A stretch of DNA of 64,000 nucleotides from Polycladomyces abyssicola (GCF_018326425.1 NZ_AP024601.1:2840001-2904000), one strand, 5' to 3'; counted from the stretch's first letter, positions 6,279 through 16,321 are shown. Translations and numbers: made by a program. The notes: generated by a model not told the origin, from the letters alone.

Positions 6279-7883
6279 ATGACGAATAAGAAGTGGTTGT
6301 CCCTGTCGGCTGCGGCAGTACTGGCCTTCTCGTCCTTGGCCGTGGCTCAGGCGGAGCCGTCCACGCCATATTACGGGAAGAGTTATTCCCAGCCGGAAAA
6401 GGTGCTGAAACTGTATCCCGATCCGGATGAACGGTTTGACACCCCTGCATTCACTTCCGGAAAGGAGCGGTTCACCAGCCAAGAAGAGATGATGGCTTTC
6501 CTCCGTGGTTTGGAATCGAAGAGCCCCTGGATGAAATTGGAGGTGATCGGCCACTCCCAAGAGGGACGGGAGATACCTGCCCTCTTTTTCCAGAAGGGAA
6601 GCGGCAAGAAGAAGCCCACCGTCTGGCTGCAGGGACAGATCCACGGCAATGAACCGGCCGCCGGGGAAGCGGTGCTGGTGATGGCAGAGAAGCTGGCAGG
6701 TTCCTATGGCAAGAAGCTGCTGGATAAGATCAACGTGGTCATCGTACCCAGAGTCAATCCCGATGGCTCCTACGCCTTTAAACGGCAGATGAGGAACGGG
6801 CTTGATGGCAACCGGGATCATCTGAAGTTTGACACACAGGAAGTACGGGCGATCCACTCCCTCTTCAACCGGGTACAACCGGAAGTGGCGATAGACGCTC
6901 ACGAGTACAGCCCCGAACCCGAGTTGCTGAAAGACATCGGCAAGGAAGGCTCCCTCAAGTATCACGACCTTCTCATCCTCTCGGGCAAGAACCTGAACAT
7001 CCCGAGACATGTTCGAACATTCGCCGATAATATGTCGCAGAAGGCCAAGAAAGCTTTAGCGGAGAAGGGATTCTCCAGCGGCGACTACTACACGGCAACA
7101 AAAAAGGACGGAAAACTGGAGCTGACCGAGGGTGGACCGGAACCCCGCATCGGCCGCAACAGCTTCGCCCTGAAACCTGCCCTCTCCTTCCTCGTGGAAA
7201 CCCGGGGCATTGGGATCGGACGGGAAAACTTCCCCCGCCGGGTAGCCGCCCAGGTGACCACCCATGTAAGCTTGCTGGAGACCACCGCCCAACGGGCTGA
7301 CGAGATTAAACGCCTCGTGGATCAAGCCCGGGAAGAGATCGTCGACAAGGGACGCACTGTCGGGGATGACGACGAGATTGTGGTAGTAAGCCAAGCGACA
7401 GAAATCCCCAACAGCACCCTGCCGGTGGTGGACATCGCCGAGGGCAAGGTGAAGGAGGTGTCTGTCCGCTGGTTCAGCCACACCAAAGGAAAGCCCATCC
7501 TCACCCGGGAACGCCCCACCGCTTATCTCTTGTCCCCGGACCAAAAGGAAGCCGTGGAACGACTGTGGAATGCCGGGATCAAAATAAAACGGCTGAAGCA
7601 AGAGATGGTCTTGTCTGTGGAAAGCTACACCGTTCGGTCGAAGGAGACTTCCGAGTCATATGAAGGTCATCCGCAGTATCATGTAACTACGGATACAGCC
7701 GCAGAAACAGTCCACTTCCCCGCAGGGAGCTGGGTAATCCCGATGGATCAGCCAGCGGCCAACCTGGCTGCCCTGGCGCTCGAACCGGAGTCCACCGACA
7801 GCTATGTTACTTTCGGGTTCATCCGTTCGGAAGCGGGGAAAAAGCTCCCGATTTACCGGTACATGGAGGAGAAAAAGTGGTAG
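6279..7883 (+). CDS. Secreted M14-family zinc carboxypeptidase
   Basis: 534 residues from the ATG preceded by GGGAGGGG. A TTG one codon upstream is the only alternative nearby. A Sec signal peptide is clear (KKWLSLSAAAVLAFSSLAVA, cleavage after AQA at residue 25). The zinc site is H122/E125 (QIHGNEPAAGE) and H208 (DAHEY). The VNPDGSYAFKR and NGLDGNRDH stretches form the substrate pocket, and FLVETRG supplies the catalytic Glu. A C-terminal part of about 200 residues follows the peptidase domain and may be a beta-rich accessory module. Expected role: trimming extracellular peptides. Monocistronic, with its own promoter and terminator. Confidence 0.88.
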   Translation: MTNKKWLSLSAAAVLAFSSLAVAQAEPSTPYYGKSYSQPEKVLKLYPDPDERFDTPAFTSGKERFTSQEEMMAFLRGLESKSPWMKLEVIGHSQEGREIPALFFQKGSGKKKPTVWLQGQIHGNEPAAGEAVLVMAEKLAGSYGKKLLDKINVVIVPRVNPDGSYAFKRQMRNGLDGNRDHLKFDTQEVRAIHSLFNRVQPEVAIDAHEYSPEPELLKDIGKEGSLKYHDLLILSGKNLNIPRHVRTFADNMSQKAKKALAEKGFSSGDYYTATKKDGKLELTEGGPEPRIGRNSFALKPALSFLVETRGIGIGRENFPRRVAAQVTTHVSLLETTAQRADEIKRLVDQAREEIVDKGRTVGDDDEIVVVSQATEIPNSTLPVVDIAEGKVKEVSVRWFSHTKGKPILTRERPTAYLLSPDQKEAVERLWNAGIKIKRLKQEMVLSVESYTVRSKETSESYEGHPQYHVTTDTAAETVHFPAGSWVIPMDQPAANLAALALEPESTDSYVTFGFIRSEAGKKLPIYRYMEEKKW

Positions 7884-7904
7884 TGATGTGATCCATCACT
7901 GAAG

Positions 7905-7937
7905 AAGGCCGCCATTCGAATGGCGGCCTTGTATTTT
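7905..7937. terminator. Bidirectional terminator between the carboxypeptidase gene and ectD
   Basis: A 13-bp perfect palindromic stem (AAGGCCGCCATTC/GAATGGCGGCCTT) is followed by GTATTTTT rightwards and CTTCTTC leftwards. It separates two convergent genes. Confidence 0.85.
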
Positions 7938-7942
7938 TCCGG

Positions 7943-8833
7943 TCACTGTTCTCTGCTTGCAATAAACTCCGGCCGGGGTGCTTGCCCGGAGAACGGTTCC
8001 ACCAACTTGTTTTCCACGCTGTTGTAAACAAAGAACACATTGCTTCGCGGCAAAGGGGTAATATTGCTGTTGGATCCATGCATGAGGTTACAGTCGAACA
8101 GCACGACCGAACCAGCTGGACCTGTTAATGAGTCAATGCCGTGCTTTTTCACTAACAAGGTCAAACTGTCCTGATCCGGTACACCGTATTCCTGTCTCCG
8201 AAGTGACTGCTGGTAATGATTTTCCGGCGTTTTGCCCACGCAAGAGATAAAATATTGATGGGATCCCGGAATCAACATCAAAGGCCCATTGAAATGATAA
8301 TTGTCTTCCAACGTGATCGAACAGCTCAACGCCCGCATACGCGGCATTCCATCCTCCACATGCCAGGTCTCGAAGTCCGAATGCCAATAAAATTCTTTTC
8401 CTGAAAATCCCTTTTTGTAGTTGATTCGGGATTGATGGATGTACACATCGCTGCCGAGGATTTGCTTAACAATGTCTGTCAGCCGCCGATTTTGCGATAA
8501 CTGTTTATAAGTTTCGCTATTGCGGTGAACAGCAAAGATCGATCGAATTTCTCGGCTTTCCGGCTCACGAATCACTTCCTTCGCATCTGAATCCTGGTTC
8601 GCATCCCAGAGCCGTTTCAACTCATTGCGCAATTCCCGCACTTCTTCCTCAGAAAAGAAACGCTCAAAGAGCAGGTATCCGTTTTTCTGATAGAAATTTA
8701 TCTGCTCGGCATCAAGCGGACCTGCTGCTGGATCTTTTGAATAAATGACGGGATCTTTCCGTTTCAGAATCTCCGGATAATCATTGACGCGCGAAGGATA
8801 GAGATCCATCACCCGATCCTTTATGTTGCTCAT
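7943..8833 (-). CDS. ectD: Ectoine hydroxylase
   Basis: A non-haem Fe(II)/2-oxoglutarate dioxygenase converting ectoine to 5-hydroxyectoine in the cytosol. 296 residues, the usual length. The EctD signature is present: [20 protein letters not shown] gives the first two iron ligands (H, D) plus the ectoine-contacting residues, and the distal ligand is in [12 protein letters not shown]. Its ATG overlaps the ectC stop by 4 bases (ATGA), implying translational coupling. Last gene of ectABCD. Presence of ectD predicts that both ectoine and hydroxyectoine are made, often associated with heat or desiccation tolerance. Confidence 0.95.
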   Translation of the reverse strand: MSNIKDRVMDLYPSRVNDYPEILKRKDPVIYSKDPAAGPLDAEQINFYQKNGYLLFERFFSEEEVRELRNELKRLWDANQDSDAKEVIREPESREIRSIFAVHRNSETYKQLSQNRRLTDIVKQILGSDVYIHQSRINYKKGFSGKEFYWHSDFETWHVEDGMPRMRALSCSITLEDNYHFNGPLMLIPGSHQYFISCVGKTPENHYQQSLRRQEYGVPDQDSLTLLVKKHGIDSLTGPAGSVVLFDCNLMHGSNSNITPLPRSNVFFVYNSVENKLVEPFSGQAPRPEFIASREQ

Positions 8834-9303
8834 TGTCCCAACTCCCCCCGAACGGCTTGTTTTTCTACCCTTTGAGCCCTTTCGCCGGGGTACGCTTTCT
8901 GTTGATACTCCTGTGACTCCTCTTCGATGATGGGATAAACCCCTTCTTCATCATGTACCTCTTGCCCTGTCAATGGCGGATTAAATACACAAACCATCCG
9001 CATATCGGACTTCGCACGCAAGTAGTGCTTTTCATGGCCGTCGAGCGCATACAAAGTCCCAGGCTGAATCGGATAAACGGTGCCATCCTTCACGACCTCA
9101 ATTTCTCCTTCTCCCTCGATGCAGTACACCGCTTCCACATGGTTCTTATACCAAATTGTGGTTTCTGTTCCCGCCTTAATAATCGTATCGTGCATCGAAA
9201 AGCCCATCCCGTCCTTCTTCAAAAGCAAACGGCGGCTGTTCCACGTCTCAGTATCCACGTCATCTTTCGTTCCGATGATGTCATTCAGATGTTTGACGAT
9301 CAT
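8830..9303 (-). CDS. ectC: L-ectoine synthase
   Basis: Cyclises N-gamma-acetyl-diaminobutyrate to ectoine. 157 residues from the ATG giving [16 protein letters not shown], the typical N-terminus. AAAAGGAGA lies about 10 bases upstream. A TTG seven codons earlier opens the frame but would have no spaced ribosome site. A cupin barrel is visible ([34 protein letters not shown]) with metal-site residues E, Y and H. The C-terminal tail (after [10 protein letters not shown]) is some 25 residues longer than the minimal enzyme, low-complexity and charged. It lies 17 bases after ectB. Confidence 0.95.
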   Translation of the reverse strand: MIVKHLNDIIGTKDDVDTETWNSRRLLLKKDGMGFSMHDTIIKAGTETTIWYKNHVEAVYCIEGEGEIEVVKDGTVYPIQPGTLYALDGHEKHYLRAKSDMRMVCVFNPPLTGQEVHDEEGVYPIIEEESQEYQQKAYPGERAQRVEKQAVRGELGQ

Positions 9304-9320
9304 GATTTCATGTCTCCTTT

Positions 9321-10607
9321 TCAAATCATCTGTTTACACCACTGAAAGCTTTCCTCGAGAATGGTCAGTCCCTTTTCAAGTCCCTTTTCATCAATTGTTA
9401 AAGGAGGCATGATTTTCACGACTTCACTGTTGGGACCAGAAGTTTCCATAATCAATCCCCGTTCAAACGCGGCCGCGCATATTTTTTCAGCTAACCCGTC
9501 AACGCCGATTTTAATTCCCTGGAGAAGCCCTCTTCCTCGCACTTCAGCTTCCATCTCGGGATAGTTTTGTGCAAGCATTTCCAGGAAGAGTCTGACTTTC
9601 TCTCCCTTCTCCAGGATTTCTCGGCTGAACTGGTCGTCTTCCCAGTAACTGAGTGCTTCTGTTGCAGCGACGAAAGCTAAGTTATGGCCCCGAAAAGTGC
9701 CGTTATGTTCACCCGGTTCCCACAAATCATACTCAGGTTTGATCAAGGTCATGGCCAACGGGATGCCATATCCTCCAATTGATTTCGACAGACAGACGAT
9801 GTCAGGATAGATGCCGGCCGGTTCAAAGCTAAAGAATGGCCCTGTTCGTCCACATCCTACCTGTACATCATCGACAATCAACAGGATATTCCAGCGTCGG
9901 CACAGTTCTTCAATTTTGCGGAGCCACTCAAAACTGGCCACATTGATTCCGCCTTCACCCTGAACGGTCTCAAGGATAATGGCTGCAGGGAGAGAAATGC
10001 CGCTGCCATTATCTTCGAGAAAACGCTCAATGTAACTGACCGTGTCGGCCTCGCTGCCAAAATAACTGTCAAACGGCATTGAGATCGAATTCGTTAGTGG
10101 AATACCAGCGCCTTTTCGCTTGGATTCGTTCCCGGTAATCGACAGGGAACCGATTGTCATGCCATGAAACGCGTTTGTGAAACTCATGATCAAATCCCGA
10201 CCGGTTACTTTGCGGGCTAGTTTCAGCGCACTTTCCACCGAATTGGTGCCTGTCGGTCCCGGAAACATCACTTTATAGTGAAGCTTTCGCGGCTTTAAAA
10301 TGACATCATGAAATCGTTCCAGCAGTTTCTCTTTTGCTTCTGTCGCCATATCAAGACTGTGCGTAATACCATCATCCATCAAATAGTCGATCAGCTTGGC
10401 CTTGATCCGTTGATTATTGTGACCGTAGTTTAACGCTCCAGCACCGGCAAAAAAGTCGACATATTCCCGGCCGTCCCGATCCCACAGCTGATAGTCGCTC
10501 GCTTTTGCAAAGACAGTTGGAAAACTTCGACAGTAACTACGAACCTCTGATTCCAAAGTTTCAAAAACCTTCAATGGTGAACGTAATTCCTCTACAACTT
10601 TCACCAA
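9321..10607 (-). CDS. ectB: Diaminobutyrate-2-oxoglutarate aminotransferase
   Basis: First step of ectoine synthesis: transamination of aspartate semialdehyde with glutamate to L-2,4-diaminobutyrate. 428 residues, class III aminotransferase fold. [20 protein letters not shown] and FTNAFHGMT form the phosphate cup, [15 protein letters not shown] and [15 protein letters not shown] the cofactor Asp region, and LSKSIGGYG holds the PLP lysine. A GTG start follows GGGGGGATTTG. Separated from ectA by 11 bases. Confidence 0.95.
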   Translation of the reverse strand: MVKVVEELRSPLKVFETLESEVRSYCRSFPTVFAKASDYQLWDRDGREYVDFFAGAGALNYGHNNQRIKAKLIDYLMDDGITHSLDMATEAKEKLLERFHDVILKPRKLHYKVMFPGPTGTNSVESALKLARKVTGRDLIMSFTNAFHGMTIGSLSITGNESKRKGAGIPLTNSISMPFDSYFGSEADTVSYIERFLEDNGSGISLPAAIILETVQGEGGINVASFEWLRKIEELCRRWNILLIVDDVQVGCGRTGPFFSFEPAGIYPDIVCLSKSIGGYGIPLAMTLIKPEYDLWEPGEHNGTFRGHNLAFVAATEALSYWEDDQFSREILEKGEKVRLFLEMLAQNYPEMEAEVRGRGLLQGIKIGVDGLAEKICAAAFERGLIMETSGPNSEVVKIMPPLTIDEKGLEKGLTILEESFQWCKQMI

Positions 10608-10618
10608 ATCCCCCCTGG

Positions 10619-11113
10619 TTAAGTTTGATAACGAAATGGTCCGATCCGAAATGTCATCTCCGACTCATGATTTCCCCCCGGAAACAGATGGGCGGGGAAA
10701 CACTCCGAAACTTCGCAGCGCGTTGCAAAATCCCGTGCGAATCCCCGGAATAAAGCCTCGGATGAAAGATTCGACGGAGAGACAGTTGCTTCAAGGTAAC
10801 GGACATTCTTGCAAGCTTCCCGACGGATCAACGCTTTCAGGAGTGCCTTTCCCAACCCTTTGCCCCGTTGAGACTCGGCCACCGCCACCTGCCACACAAA
10901 GAGGGTTTGCTGGTCTGCCGGTAGTCGAAACGCTGACACAAAACCGACGATTTGTCCCTCCTGTTCGGCCACCACACAAGTATCCGAAAAAAACTTGCAC
11001 AGCATCAGATAACTGTAAGGGGAATTGACGTCCAACACTCCGGTATCCCTAACCAGGTGCCAGATACTGGTTCCATCCGCTACCTGCGGTTGGCGAAGCA
11101 CTACTTTGTTCAT
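10619..11113 (-). CDS. ectA: L-2,4-diaminobutyrate N-gamma-acetyltransferase
   Basis: GNAT-fold enzyme acetylating diaminobutyrate with acetyl-CoA. The conserved core is clear: [40 protein letters not shown] (acetyl-CoA loop) and [10 protein letters not shown]. The start is uncertain. The chosen ATG gives [10 protein letters not shown], matching the family N-terminus, but the strong GAGGAGGTG stands some 20 bases away. A TTG one codon upstream or a CTG at optimal spacing from that site might be used instead. First gene of ectABCD on the minus strand. Confidence 0.92.
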   Translation of the reverse strand: MNKVVLRQPQVADGTSIWHLVRDTGVLDVNSPYSYLMLCKFFSDTCVVAEQEGQIVGFVSAFRLPADQQTLFVWQVAVAESQRGKGLGKALLKALIRREACKNVRYLEATVSPSNLSSEALFRGFARDFATRCEVSECFPAHLFPGGNHESEMTFRIGPFRYQT

Positions 11114-11691
11114 CAACCCGGTTTCCAGATTTATCACCTCCTCACCAGTACCGACGGCTCGACACTATGCCAAAAACCTCACGCATAGCGCGTCATCGCC
11201 GATTGAAAAAGATAAGACCGGTGCAAACTTTCTCCCAGGAACCAAATTCCAAGGAAAAAGTCTGTACCGGTCCGTCTTGTGAAATCCGTATGGGTCAGGT
11301 AAAGACTCTGATCCGCTCTCTCTTGCATCGGAAACATCAGTCCGGTGCAAAAGGGCAGATCCCTTGGATCTCCCAGCTCCAGCCGACGAGGCTGGCTGGC
11401 GGGCAGGATGGCAGAAAAGTGCTTTACATCCCTTCCGGTGTCTAACCGGAATTCCCCCAACACTTGGTTCCCCCGTTTCCATCGAAATACGGGATATCTT
11501 TAATTGTCAAAATAAACATTTTTATTCAATAAATAGTTAATAATTTTCATATTCTTTATATTACCATATTCCCCGCAATTACTCACCGCCGATAAATTCC
11601 GTTATTTTCCAAACATACTTGTTCTCCTGTATTCAGATCGGATTAATTGATCTATGCTCCCTTTCACGCTTCATTCCACTGATATTCATCT
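11114..11691. other. Long spacer between ehuA and ectA
   Basis: About 580 bases. A minus-strand frame at 11179-11463 (94 codons) has no recognisable family or ribosome site and is not called as a gene. 11500-11600 is strongly AT-rich and, on the minus strand, contains TTGACA at 11506-11511 without a good -10, a likely location for the ect promoter. No clear terminator follows ehuA, so read-through from ehu into ect is possible. Confidence 0.5.
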
Positions 11692-12525
11692 CTAATTGGA
11701 CATCGACCCTAAAGTCTGCTCACAGAAACTGCCCAAAAACTTACTTAAGCGTGGACTTTTCGGATGACTGTTACCAAAAATCTTTTCCGGGGGTCCTTCT
11801 TCCATAATTCGTCCTTCGTCAAAGAAAACGACCCGATCCGCCACTTCCCGGGCAAAACCCATTTCATGCGTAATTAACAACATCGCCATATTCCCTTCAG
11901 CAGCAATCTCCTTGATCACCCCGAGCACCTCGCCGACAAGCTCCGGGTCCAACGCAGATGTCACCTCATCAAACAACATGATCTTGGGTTGCATCACCAA
12001 GGCACGGGCAATCGCCACCCGTTGCTGCTGGCCGCCAGATAATTGTGATGGATAAGCGTCCATCTTATCCAGCAACCCCACTTTTTCAAGCATTGTTTTG
12101 GCCTGCTCTGTCGCTTCTTCCTTAGATAATCCCAATACCTTGATCGGAGCCTCCGTCACATTTCGTAAAATGTTCATGTGCGGAAACAGATTAAACTGCT
12201 GAAACACCATTCCAATTTTGCCGCGCACTTGATGCAGATGCTTTTCATCAGCCGGAACAAGCTTTCCACCCTTTTTTTTGTGCCAGAGCAACTCACCGTC
12301 TACTTCAATCGTCCCCGACGTCGGCCTTTCCAACGTCATCAAAATACGGGCAAATGTAGTCTTGCCGGACCCGCTCGGCCCAATGACTGCTACTTTTTCT
12401 GCCGGAGCCAAATCGAAATCGATTTCGTGTAATACTTGAGTCTCGCCATAAAACTTGCTGACCTTTCGGTAACGCACAATTGGTTCCGGTTGAACCGTAA
12501 TGGATTTTATATTATCCGATTTCAT
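11692..12525 (-). CDS. ehuA: Ectoine/hydroxyectoine-type ABC transporter ATPase
   Basis: 277 residues from the second ATG, which is 8 bases after GAGG; an ATG two codons upstream is too close to it. A polar amino-acid uptake ATPase of the GlnQ/HisP group. Walker A is [10 protein letters not shown]-loop [10 protein letters not shown], signature [15 protein letters not shown], Walker [16 protein letters not shown]-loop LLITHEM. It is the fourth cistron of ehuBCDA, 19 bases after ehuD. The substrate assignment rests on the binding protein and on the adjoining ect genes. Confidence 0.88.
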   Translation of the reverse strand: MKSDNIKSITVQPEPIVRYRKVSKFYGETQVLHEIDFDLAPAEKVAVIGPSGSGKTTFARILMTLERPTSGTIEVDGELLWHKKKGGKLVPADEKHLHQVRGKIGMVFQQFNLFPHMNILRNVTEAPIKVLGLSKEEATEQAKTMLEKVGLLDKMDAYPSQLSGGQQQRVAIARALVMQPKIMLFDEVTSALDPELVGEVLGVIKEIAAEGNMAMLLITHEMGFAREVADRVVFFDEGRIMEEGPPEKIFGNSHPKSPRLSKFLGSFCEQTLGSMSN

Positions 12526-12544
12526 ACGCATAACCTCATTTCCC

Positions 12545-13216
12545 TCAGTTAATTAATCCTTTTTGATTGATTTTGAGCCTTGATTCCAAGCGTCGTACCA
12601 AGAGTGAGGAAAGGTAACTCAATATGAGGAAAAATACCCCCACAAGTGTAATGGGTTCCAAATAGCGGAATGAATTGGAGCCAATAATTTGTGCTTGACT
12701 CAGCAACTCAATCAGTGTGATTGCCGATAAAAGAGGCGTTTCTTTGAACATCACGATCAGATAGTTGCCCAATACGGGAACAATCGGCCGGATGGCCTGC
12801 GGGAGAATAATCCGCATCCACGTTTGTGATTTTGAAAAGTTGAGCGCGATGGCAGCTTCCCATTGCCCGCGCGGTACTGCATCAATCCCTGCCCTGTATA
12901 CCTCCGACAGATAGGTGCTAAAGTGAATGCCCAATCCCAACACACCAGCCGTGAACGGAGACAACATCAACCCAAAATGAGGTGCCACATAAAAAATGAA
13001 GAACAACTGAACTAATGGCGGTGTGCTGCGCACAAATTCGACAAAACCGCCGGTCACCCATGACAAAAGTTTTACCTCAGACCGTCGTGCAAAGGCTAAT
13101 AACAGGCCGCCGACAAGTGCAATCAAGAAAGAGACGACCGTTGCACTAATCGTAATCTTCAATGCATCGAGAAGTTGCGGTAAAATTTGCAAAGTAAATT
13201 TCCAAGACCATCCCAC
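12545..13216 (-). CDS. ehuD: Ectoine-type ABC transporter permease subunit
   Basis: 223 residues. A GTG start follows GGGGAGGT. Amino-acid-type permease with five or so transmembrane helices and the ATPase-contacting loop ([20 protein letters not shown] followed by ILPQA). The N-terminus ([20 protein letters not shown]) resembles EhuD. Pairs with EhuC to form the channel. One base separates its start from the ehuC stop. Confidence 0.87.
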   Translation of the reverse strand: MGWSWKFTLQILPQLLDALKITISATVVSFLIALVGGLLLAFARRSEVKLLSWVTGGFVEFVRSTPPLVQLFFIFYVAPHFGLMLSPFTAGVLGLGIHFSTYLSEVYRAGIDAVPRGQWEAAIALNFSKSQTWMRIILPQAIRPIVPVLGNYLIVMFKETPLLSAITLIELLSQAQIIGSNSFRYLEPITLVGVFFLILSYLSSLLVRRLESRLKINQKGLIN

Positions 13217-13217
13217 G

Positions 13218-13877
13218 TTAAGACCTCCCCGTTGAAAGTCTGCGCTCCAACCAGCGCACGCCCAACGTCAGCGGATATGCGACGAGAAAATACAGGATGA
13301 GCAACAGACCGAATATTTCAGGGGTATGCTGATTCATATTTGTCCGTAAGGTTGTCGCTTGAAATGTCATATCAGAAATCGTAATCAAGGAAACCAAGGA
13401 GGTTCCTTTCAACAATTCGATGAGGAGATTACCGAAAGATGGTAACATGATCCGAAACGCCTGCGGCAGGATCACACTTCGCATCCTTTGCCCCGGTGTC
13501 ATGTTCAGCGCAATAGCCGCCTCGATCTGCCCCTTGGGGATAGCCAGTATCGAGCTGCGGACGATTTCTGATCCATACGCCCCAGCGTTAAGACCGAGTG
13601 CGAGCAAACCCGCTAAATCCGCCGGTAACCAGATGCCAAGCTGCGGCAGGACAAAATAAAGCCAAAACAATTGAACGAGCAAAGAGGTCCCGCGGAAAAC
13701 TACAACAAAAACACTGCACACCACTCGGATCGGATAAAATCTCGACAGGCGTCCGAATCCTATTAAAAAGGAGACGAAAAAGGCCAATATGGCCGAATAG
13801 ATCGTCAGCTGAACCGTAATTCCAAGCCCTTGCAGCAAAGCTGGCAATATTTTTTCGAAGACCCCGATCGAAATCAC
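13218..13877 (-). CDS. ehuC: Ectoine-type ABC transporter permease subunit
   Basis: 219 residues, GTG start with AGGAAAGGA just upstream. The same His/Glu/Gln permease family as its neighbour; the EAA loop is GQIEAAIALNMTPGQRMRSV plus ILPQAF. Hydrophobic segments start at about residues 20, 55, 85, 155 and 190. Lies 63 bases after ehuB. Confidence 0.87.
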   Translation of the reverse strand: MISIGVFEKILPALLQGLGITVQLTIYSAILAFFVSFLIGFGRLSRFYPIRVVCSVFVVVFRGTSLLVQLFWLYFVLPQLGIWLPADLAGLLALGLNAGAYGSEIVRSSILAIPKGQIEAAIALNMTPGQRMRSVILPQAFRIMLPSFGNLLIELLKGTSLVSLITISDMTFQATTLRTNMNQHTPEIFGLLLILYFLVAYPLTLGVRWLERRLSTGRS

Positions 13878-13940
13878 ATCCTTTCCTGTTACGATTCAAA
13901 CAAAAGTGTGTCTCGCATCAATCAGATTTTTGCCGGACAC

Positions 13941-14813
13941 TTAAGGTTTGCACAGTTCTTCAGCCTTTTTATCGGGCAAGTTCTCTTCAGTGAATCCGAA
14001 CGGCTCGAGAACATTCAATAATGCACCGGACTTTTTCATTTCCGCCAATTCTCGACTGAAGGCATCGCGAAATTGTTTATCTTCTTTTCGGAAGGCAGCC
14101 GCTCCATATCCCAGTACACTTTTTTCGTCCACAATCGGCTGTTTAAAGTCCTTCACTTCCTCGATATCTTGGGCACCGGTAGATTCCATCATGGCCCGTA
14201 AAGAAGGACCGGTCATCGTGATCGTATCCACCCGTCCGGATTCCAATGCGGAGATCGCGGAAGGCTGGTCCGGAACGATGATGATTTGATTCTCTTTCAC
14301 ACCTGATTTCTGCAAATAACTAACTTCAACCGCCCCCTTCATTACGGCGACCTTCACTTTCGGATTGGCGGCAATGTCTTTATAGCTGTGAAGATTCTTC
14401 GGATTGCCTTTTTTCACAGCGATAGCTTCCCCGATTTTGTATTCAGGGTCGGCAAACACCACTTCTTTGCAACGAGTCGGTGTAATGTACATCCCTGCGG
14501 TAATGACATCAAAACGACCTGATTTTAATCCGGGAATCAATGATCCAAAGTCCACCAAAACCGGCTCGATTTCGTTAATTCCCATTCTTTTAAAAACAGA
14601 GCGTGCAACCTCGACGGCCTCTCCCGTCACTTTACCAGTTTCATCTTTGTAAGCATAAGGTTTCTCATTGGCGAACCCGATTGTGACAACACCCTCTTCT
14701 TTCGCACGCTTGAGAGTATCCTGGCCATGCAATCCAAAATTAAGCCCGCATGCCGTTGCAGACACGATGAAAACCAGCAATATGACGACGTTCAAAAAAC
14801 GTTTCTTTGACAC
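13941..14813 (-). CDS. ehuB: Ectoine/hydroxyectoine-binding lipoprotein
   Basis: 290 residues. The GTG start is chosen because AAAGGGGGA lies about 8 bases upstream; the longer frame begins with a non-signal sequence. The lipoprotein signal is KKRFLNVVILLVFIVSATAC, with Cys as the lipidated residue. The mature part is a type II solute-binding fold with the EhuB-like segment EKPYAYKDETGKVTGEAVEV and the hinge regions LIPGLKSGRFDVITAGMYIT and DQPSAISALESGRVDTI. It captures ectoines outside the membrane. First gene of ehuBCDA. Next to ectABCD it allows both uptake and leakage recovery. Confidence 0.9.
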   Translation of the reverse strand: MSKKRFLNVVILLVFIVSATACGLNFGLHGQDTLKRAKEEGVVTIGFANEKPYAYKDETGKVTGEAVEVARSVFKRMGINEIEPVLVDFGSLIPGLKSGRFDVITAGMYITPTRCKEVVFADPEYKIGEAIAVKKGNPKNLHSYKDIAANPKVKVAVMKGAVEVSYLQKSGVKENQIIIVPDQPSAISALESGRVDTITMTGPSLRAMMESTGAQDIEEVKDFKQPIVDEKSVLGYGAAAFRKEDKQFRDAFSRELAEMKKSGALLNVLEPFGFTEENLPDKKAEELCKP

Positions 14814-14899
14814 CAAGCTTCCCCCTTTGTTTTGGATAGATCGATCGCTTCTCCCTCTCGCTGATGAGGGGCTCCATAGCCATAGCCTCATCACCTTTA

Positions 14900-14923
14900 T
14901 TCCCCAAAAGAAAAATTCAAAAC
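14900..14923 (-). promoter_or_regulatory. SigB-like promoter candidate upstream of ehuB
   Basis: On the minus strand GTTTTG, a 12-base spacer and GGGGAA resemble the SigB pattern (GTTTAA-N12-14-GGGTAT). It is about 90 bases before the GTG. General-stress control of osmolyte uptake would make sense, but the match is imperfect. Confidence 0.25.
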
Positions 14924-14976
14924 GGAATTTTACGTCTTGATCGACAAATCAAGCAACAATCATAACATCGGCATGA

Positions 14977-15003
14977 AAATAAGCCACCCGTTTCACGAGT
15001 GGC
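14977..15003 (-). terminator. Terminator of the alpha/beta hydrolase gene
   Basis: GCCACTCGT/ACGGGTGGC hairpin followed on the minus strand by TTATTTTC, 60 bases after the hydrolase stop. Confidence 0.6.
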
Positions 15004-15063
15004 AATATGGGCTCAATTTTTGAATTTGTTTTGCTGGACTTCGGTCACCCGACTTTTATACTG

Positions 15064-15951
15064 TCATCCCCGAATAGCTACTTGCTCCTGCCGTTTCAGC
15101 CAGCCGATCAAAGTGTCAATAACCGAAGTGGATTGTTCGGAGTGAAGGATACGGTGCCCGAATTCGGGGAGAAGGAGCCACTCTTTTTCCTTTACTGTTA
15201 ACGAGTCAAAAAACTGGCGAACGATATCCTCAGGGATCAAGGTATCATTTTTACCACAGATACACAGGGTGGGAACGGTGATTCTGGCCACGTTTTGCAA
15301 CGCTTCTTCAGTTTGGACAAGCAGCTGCTGAATCCAACGGAAGGAATATTTGAGGGGGATCAACGGGTCTACCAACTTGGTTTGAACATTATAGGTCACA
15401 AACGACTTCAGCCTCGGAATGCGTTGCGCTTTTTTTATCAAGCCATATGGATTGACACTGAATGAAGGCGCTACCCGGCTGATGATGGAGATCAACCGCT
15501 TCACAGAGATCGGGACGTGAATCCGCAAACCTAGAGCAGGAGCGGATAAAACAATACCGTCGACATGATCAGGCCGGTGTTGGACATAACGGGCAACGAT
15601 CAACCCTCCCAAGCTGTGTCCGATCAAGTAAATACGGCGATTTCCCAGTTTTTTCCTGAATACATGCACCAGCTGGTCCAGATCATTCAGGTATTCATGA
15701 AAATGTGTGATATGACCGCATCTTCCTTCAGAACAGCCAAATCCTCGCAAATCATACAAAACCAAACCGAATCCATCCCGAATAAACCTTTCCCCCAAAT
15801 GTTCGTATAATCCCAAGTGCTCACCCGCACCATGTACCAACACCGCGACACCGCGGGATTCATGAGGAAGCCACGTCCGATACCGAAGATGAACCCCATC
15901 CCATGTACATAGCCTGTCCTCATAGTTCTCTACAGACACCCCGACAGACAC
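15064..15951 (-). CDS. Alpha/beta hydrolase, monoacylglycerol lipase-like
   Basis: 295 residues from a GTG preceded by GGGAGG at 8 bases. The frame stays open 21 codons upstream, where no ribosome site is seen. Serine hydrolase of the S33/Hydrolase_4 group. HGAGEH is the oxyanion region, LYDLRGFGCSEG the strand after it, the nucleophile elbow is IGHSLGG, the acid is in CGKNDTLIPED and the His in LPEFGHRI. Likely acts on lysophospholipids or monoglycerides at the inner membrane face. No operon partner. Confidence 0.8.
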   Translation of the reverse strand: MSVGVSVENYEDRLCTWDGVHLRYRTWLPHESRGVAVLVHGAGEHLGLYEHLGERFIRDGFGLVLYDLRGFGCSEGRCGHITHFHEYLNDLDQLVHVFRKKLGNRRIYLIGHSLGGLIVARYVQHRPDHVDGIVLSAPALGLRIHVPISVKRLISIISRVAPSFSVNPYGLIKKAQRIPRLKSFVTYNVQTKLVDPLIPLKYSFRWIQQLLVQTEEALQNVARITVPTLCICGKNDTLIPEDIVRQFFDSLTVKEKEWLLLPEFGHRILHSEQSTSVIDTLIGWLKRQEQVAIRG

Positions 15952-16145
15952 TTCGCCGTCCTCCCGTGAACAAATCTCCATCATCCAGTATGTACAATTC
16001 ACGGGAAAATCCATTTTACAGTTTTTTCATTTCCTGAAGCGCTTCTTTATTATCATCACGATGATGCGAATAGAAAAAAATGGATTACTCAATATACACG
16101 CAAACACAAAAAATAATTTTGGCATAACCAAAAAGGGGGATTCAT

Positions 16146-16274
16146 ATGGCTTTTGTCAAGAATTGGTGGGAGTATGTTTTGGAGCGGCTGAGAAATTGGT
16201 TGTTTCAAGAGTATACGCGTTGGGGTACAGAAGCCAATCATTTGCCCCGAAAAGCGAAACAACCACAGGAATAA
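16146..16274 (+). CDS. 42-residue aromatic-rich small protein
   Basis: AAGGGGGA stands 5-6 bases before the ATG. The sequence begins MAFVKNWWEYVLERLRNWLF, continues QEYTRWGTEANHLPRKAKQ and ends PQE. An amphipathic Trp/Tyr-rich helix of about 30 residues with a basic tail suggests a membrane-surface peptide. The terminator begins 17 bases after its stop. I do not recognise a family. The ribosome site, the terminator and the sensible amino-acid composition argue for a real gene. Confidence 0.55.
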   Translation: MAFVKNWWEYVLERLRNWLFQEYTRWGTEANHLPRKAKQPQE

Positions 16275-16290
16275 ATCGTGCAAAACAAAA

Positions 16291-16318
16291 AACCCTCGAT
16301 CGACTCGAGGGTTTTTTG
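16291..16318. terminator. Bidirectional terminator shared by the small protein and tRNA-Ala
   Basis: AACCCTCGA/TCGAGGGTT with a short loop; T6 on the plus side and a T-rich TTTTTTGTTTTG on the minus side. Confidence 0.85.
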
Positions 16319-16321
16319 TTT

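Noticed and set aside
11165-11482. Minus-strand frames of 94 and 105 codons upstream of ectA
   Set aside because: Two overlapping frames in the same spacer, neither with a ribosome site or recognisable domain.
16033-16048. Catabolite-response element (GAAGCGCTTC) upstream of the hydrolase
   Set aside because: The palindrome is close but lacks flanking bases of the consensus and lies far from a mapped promoter.
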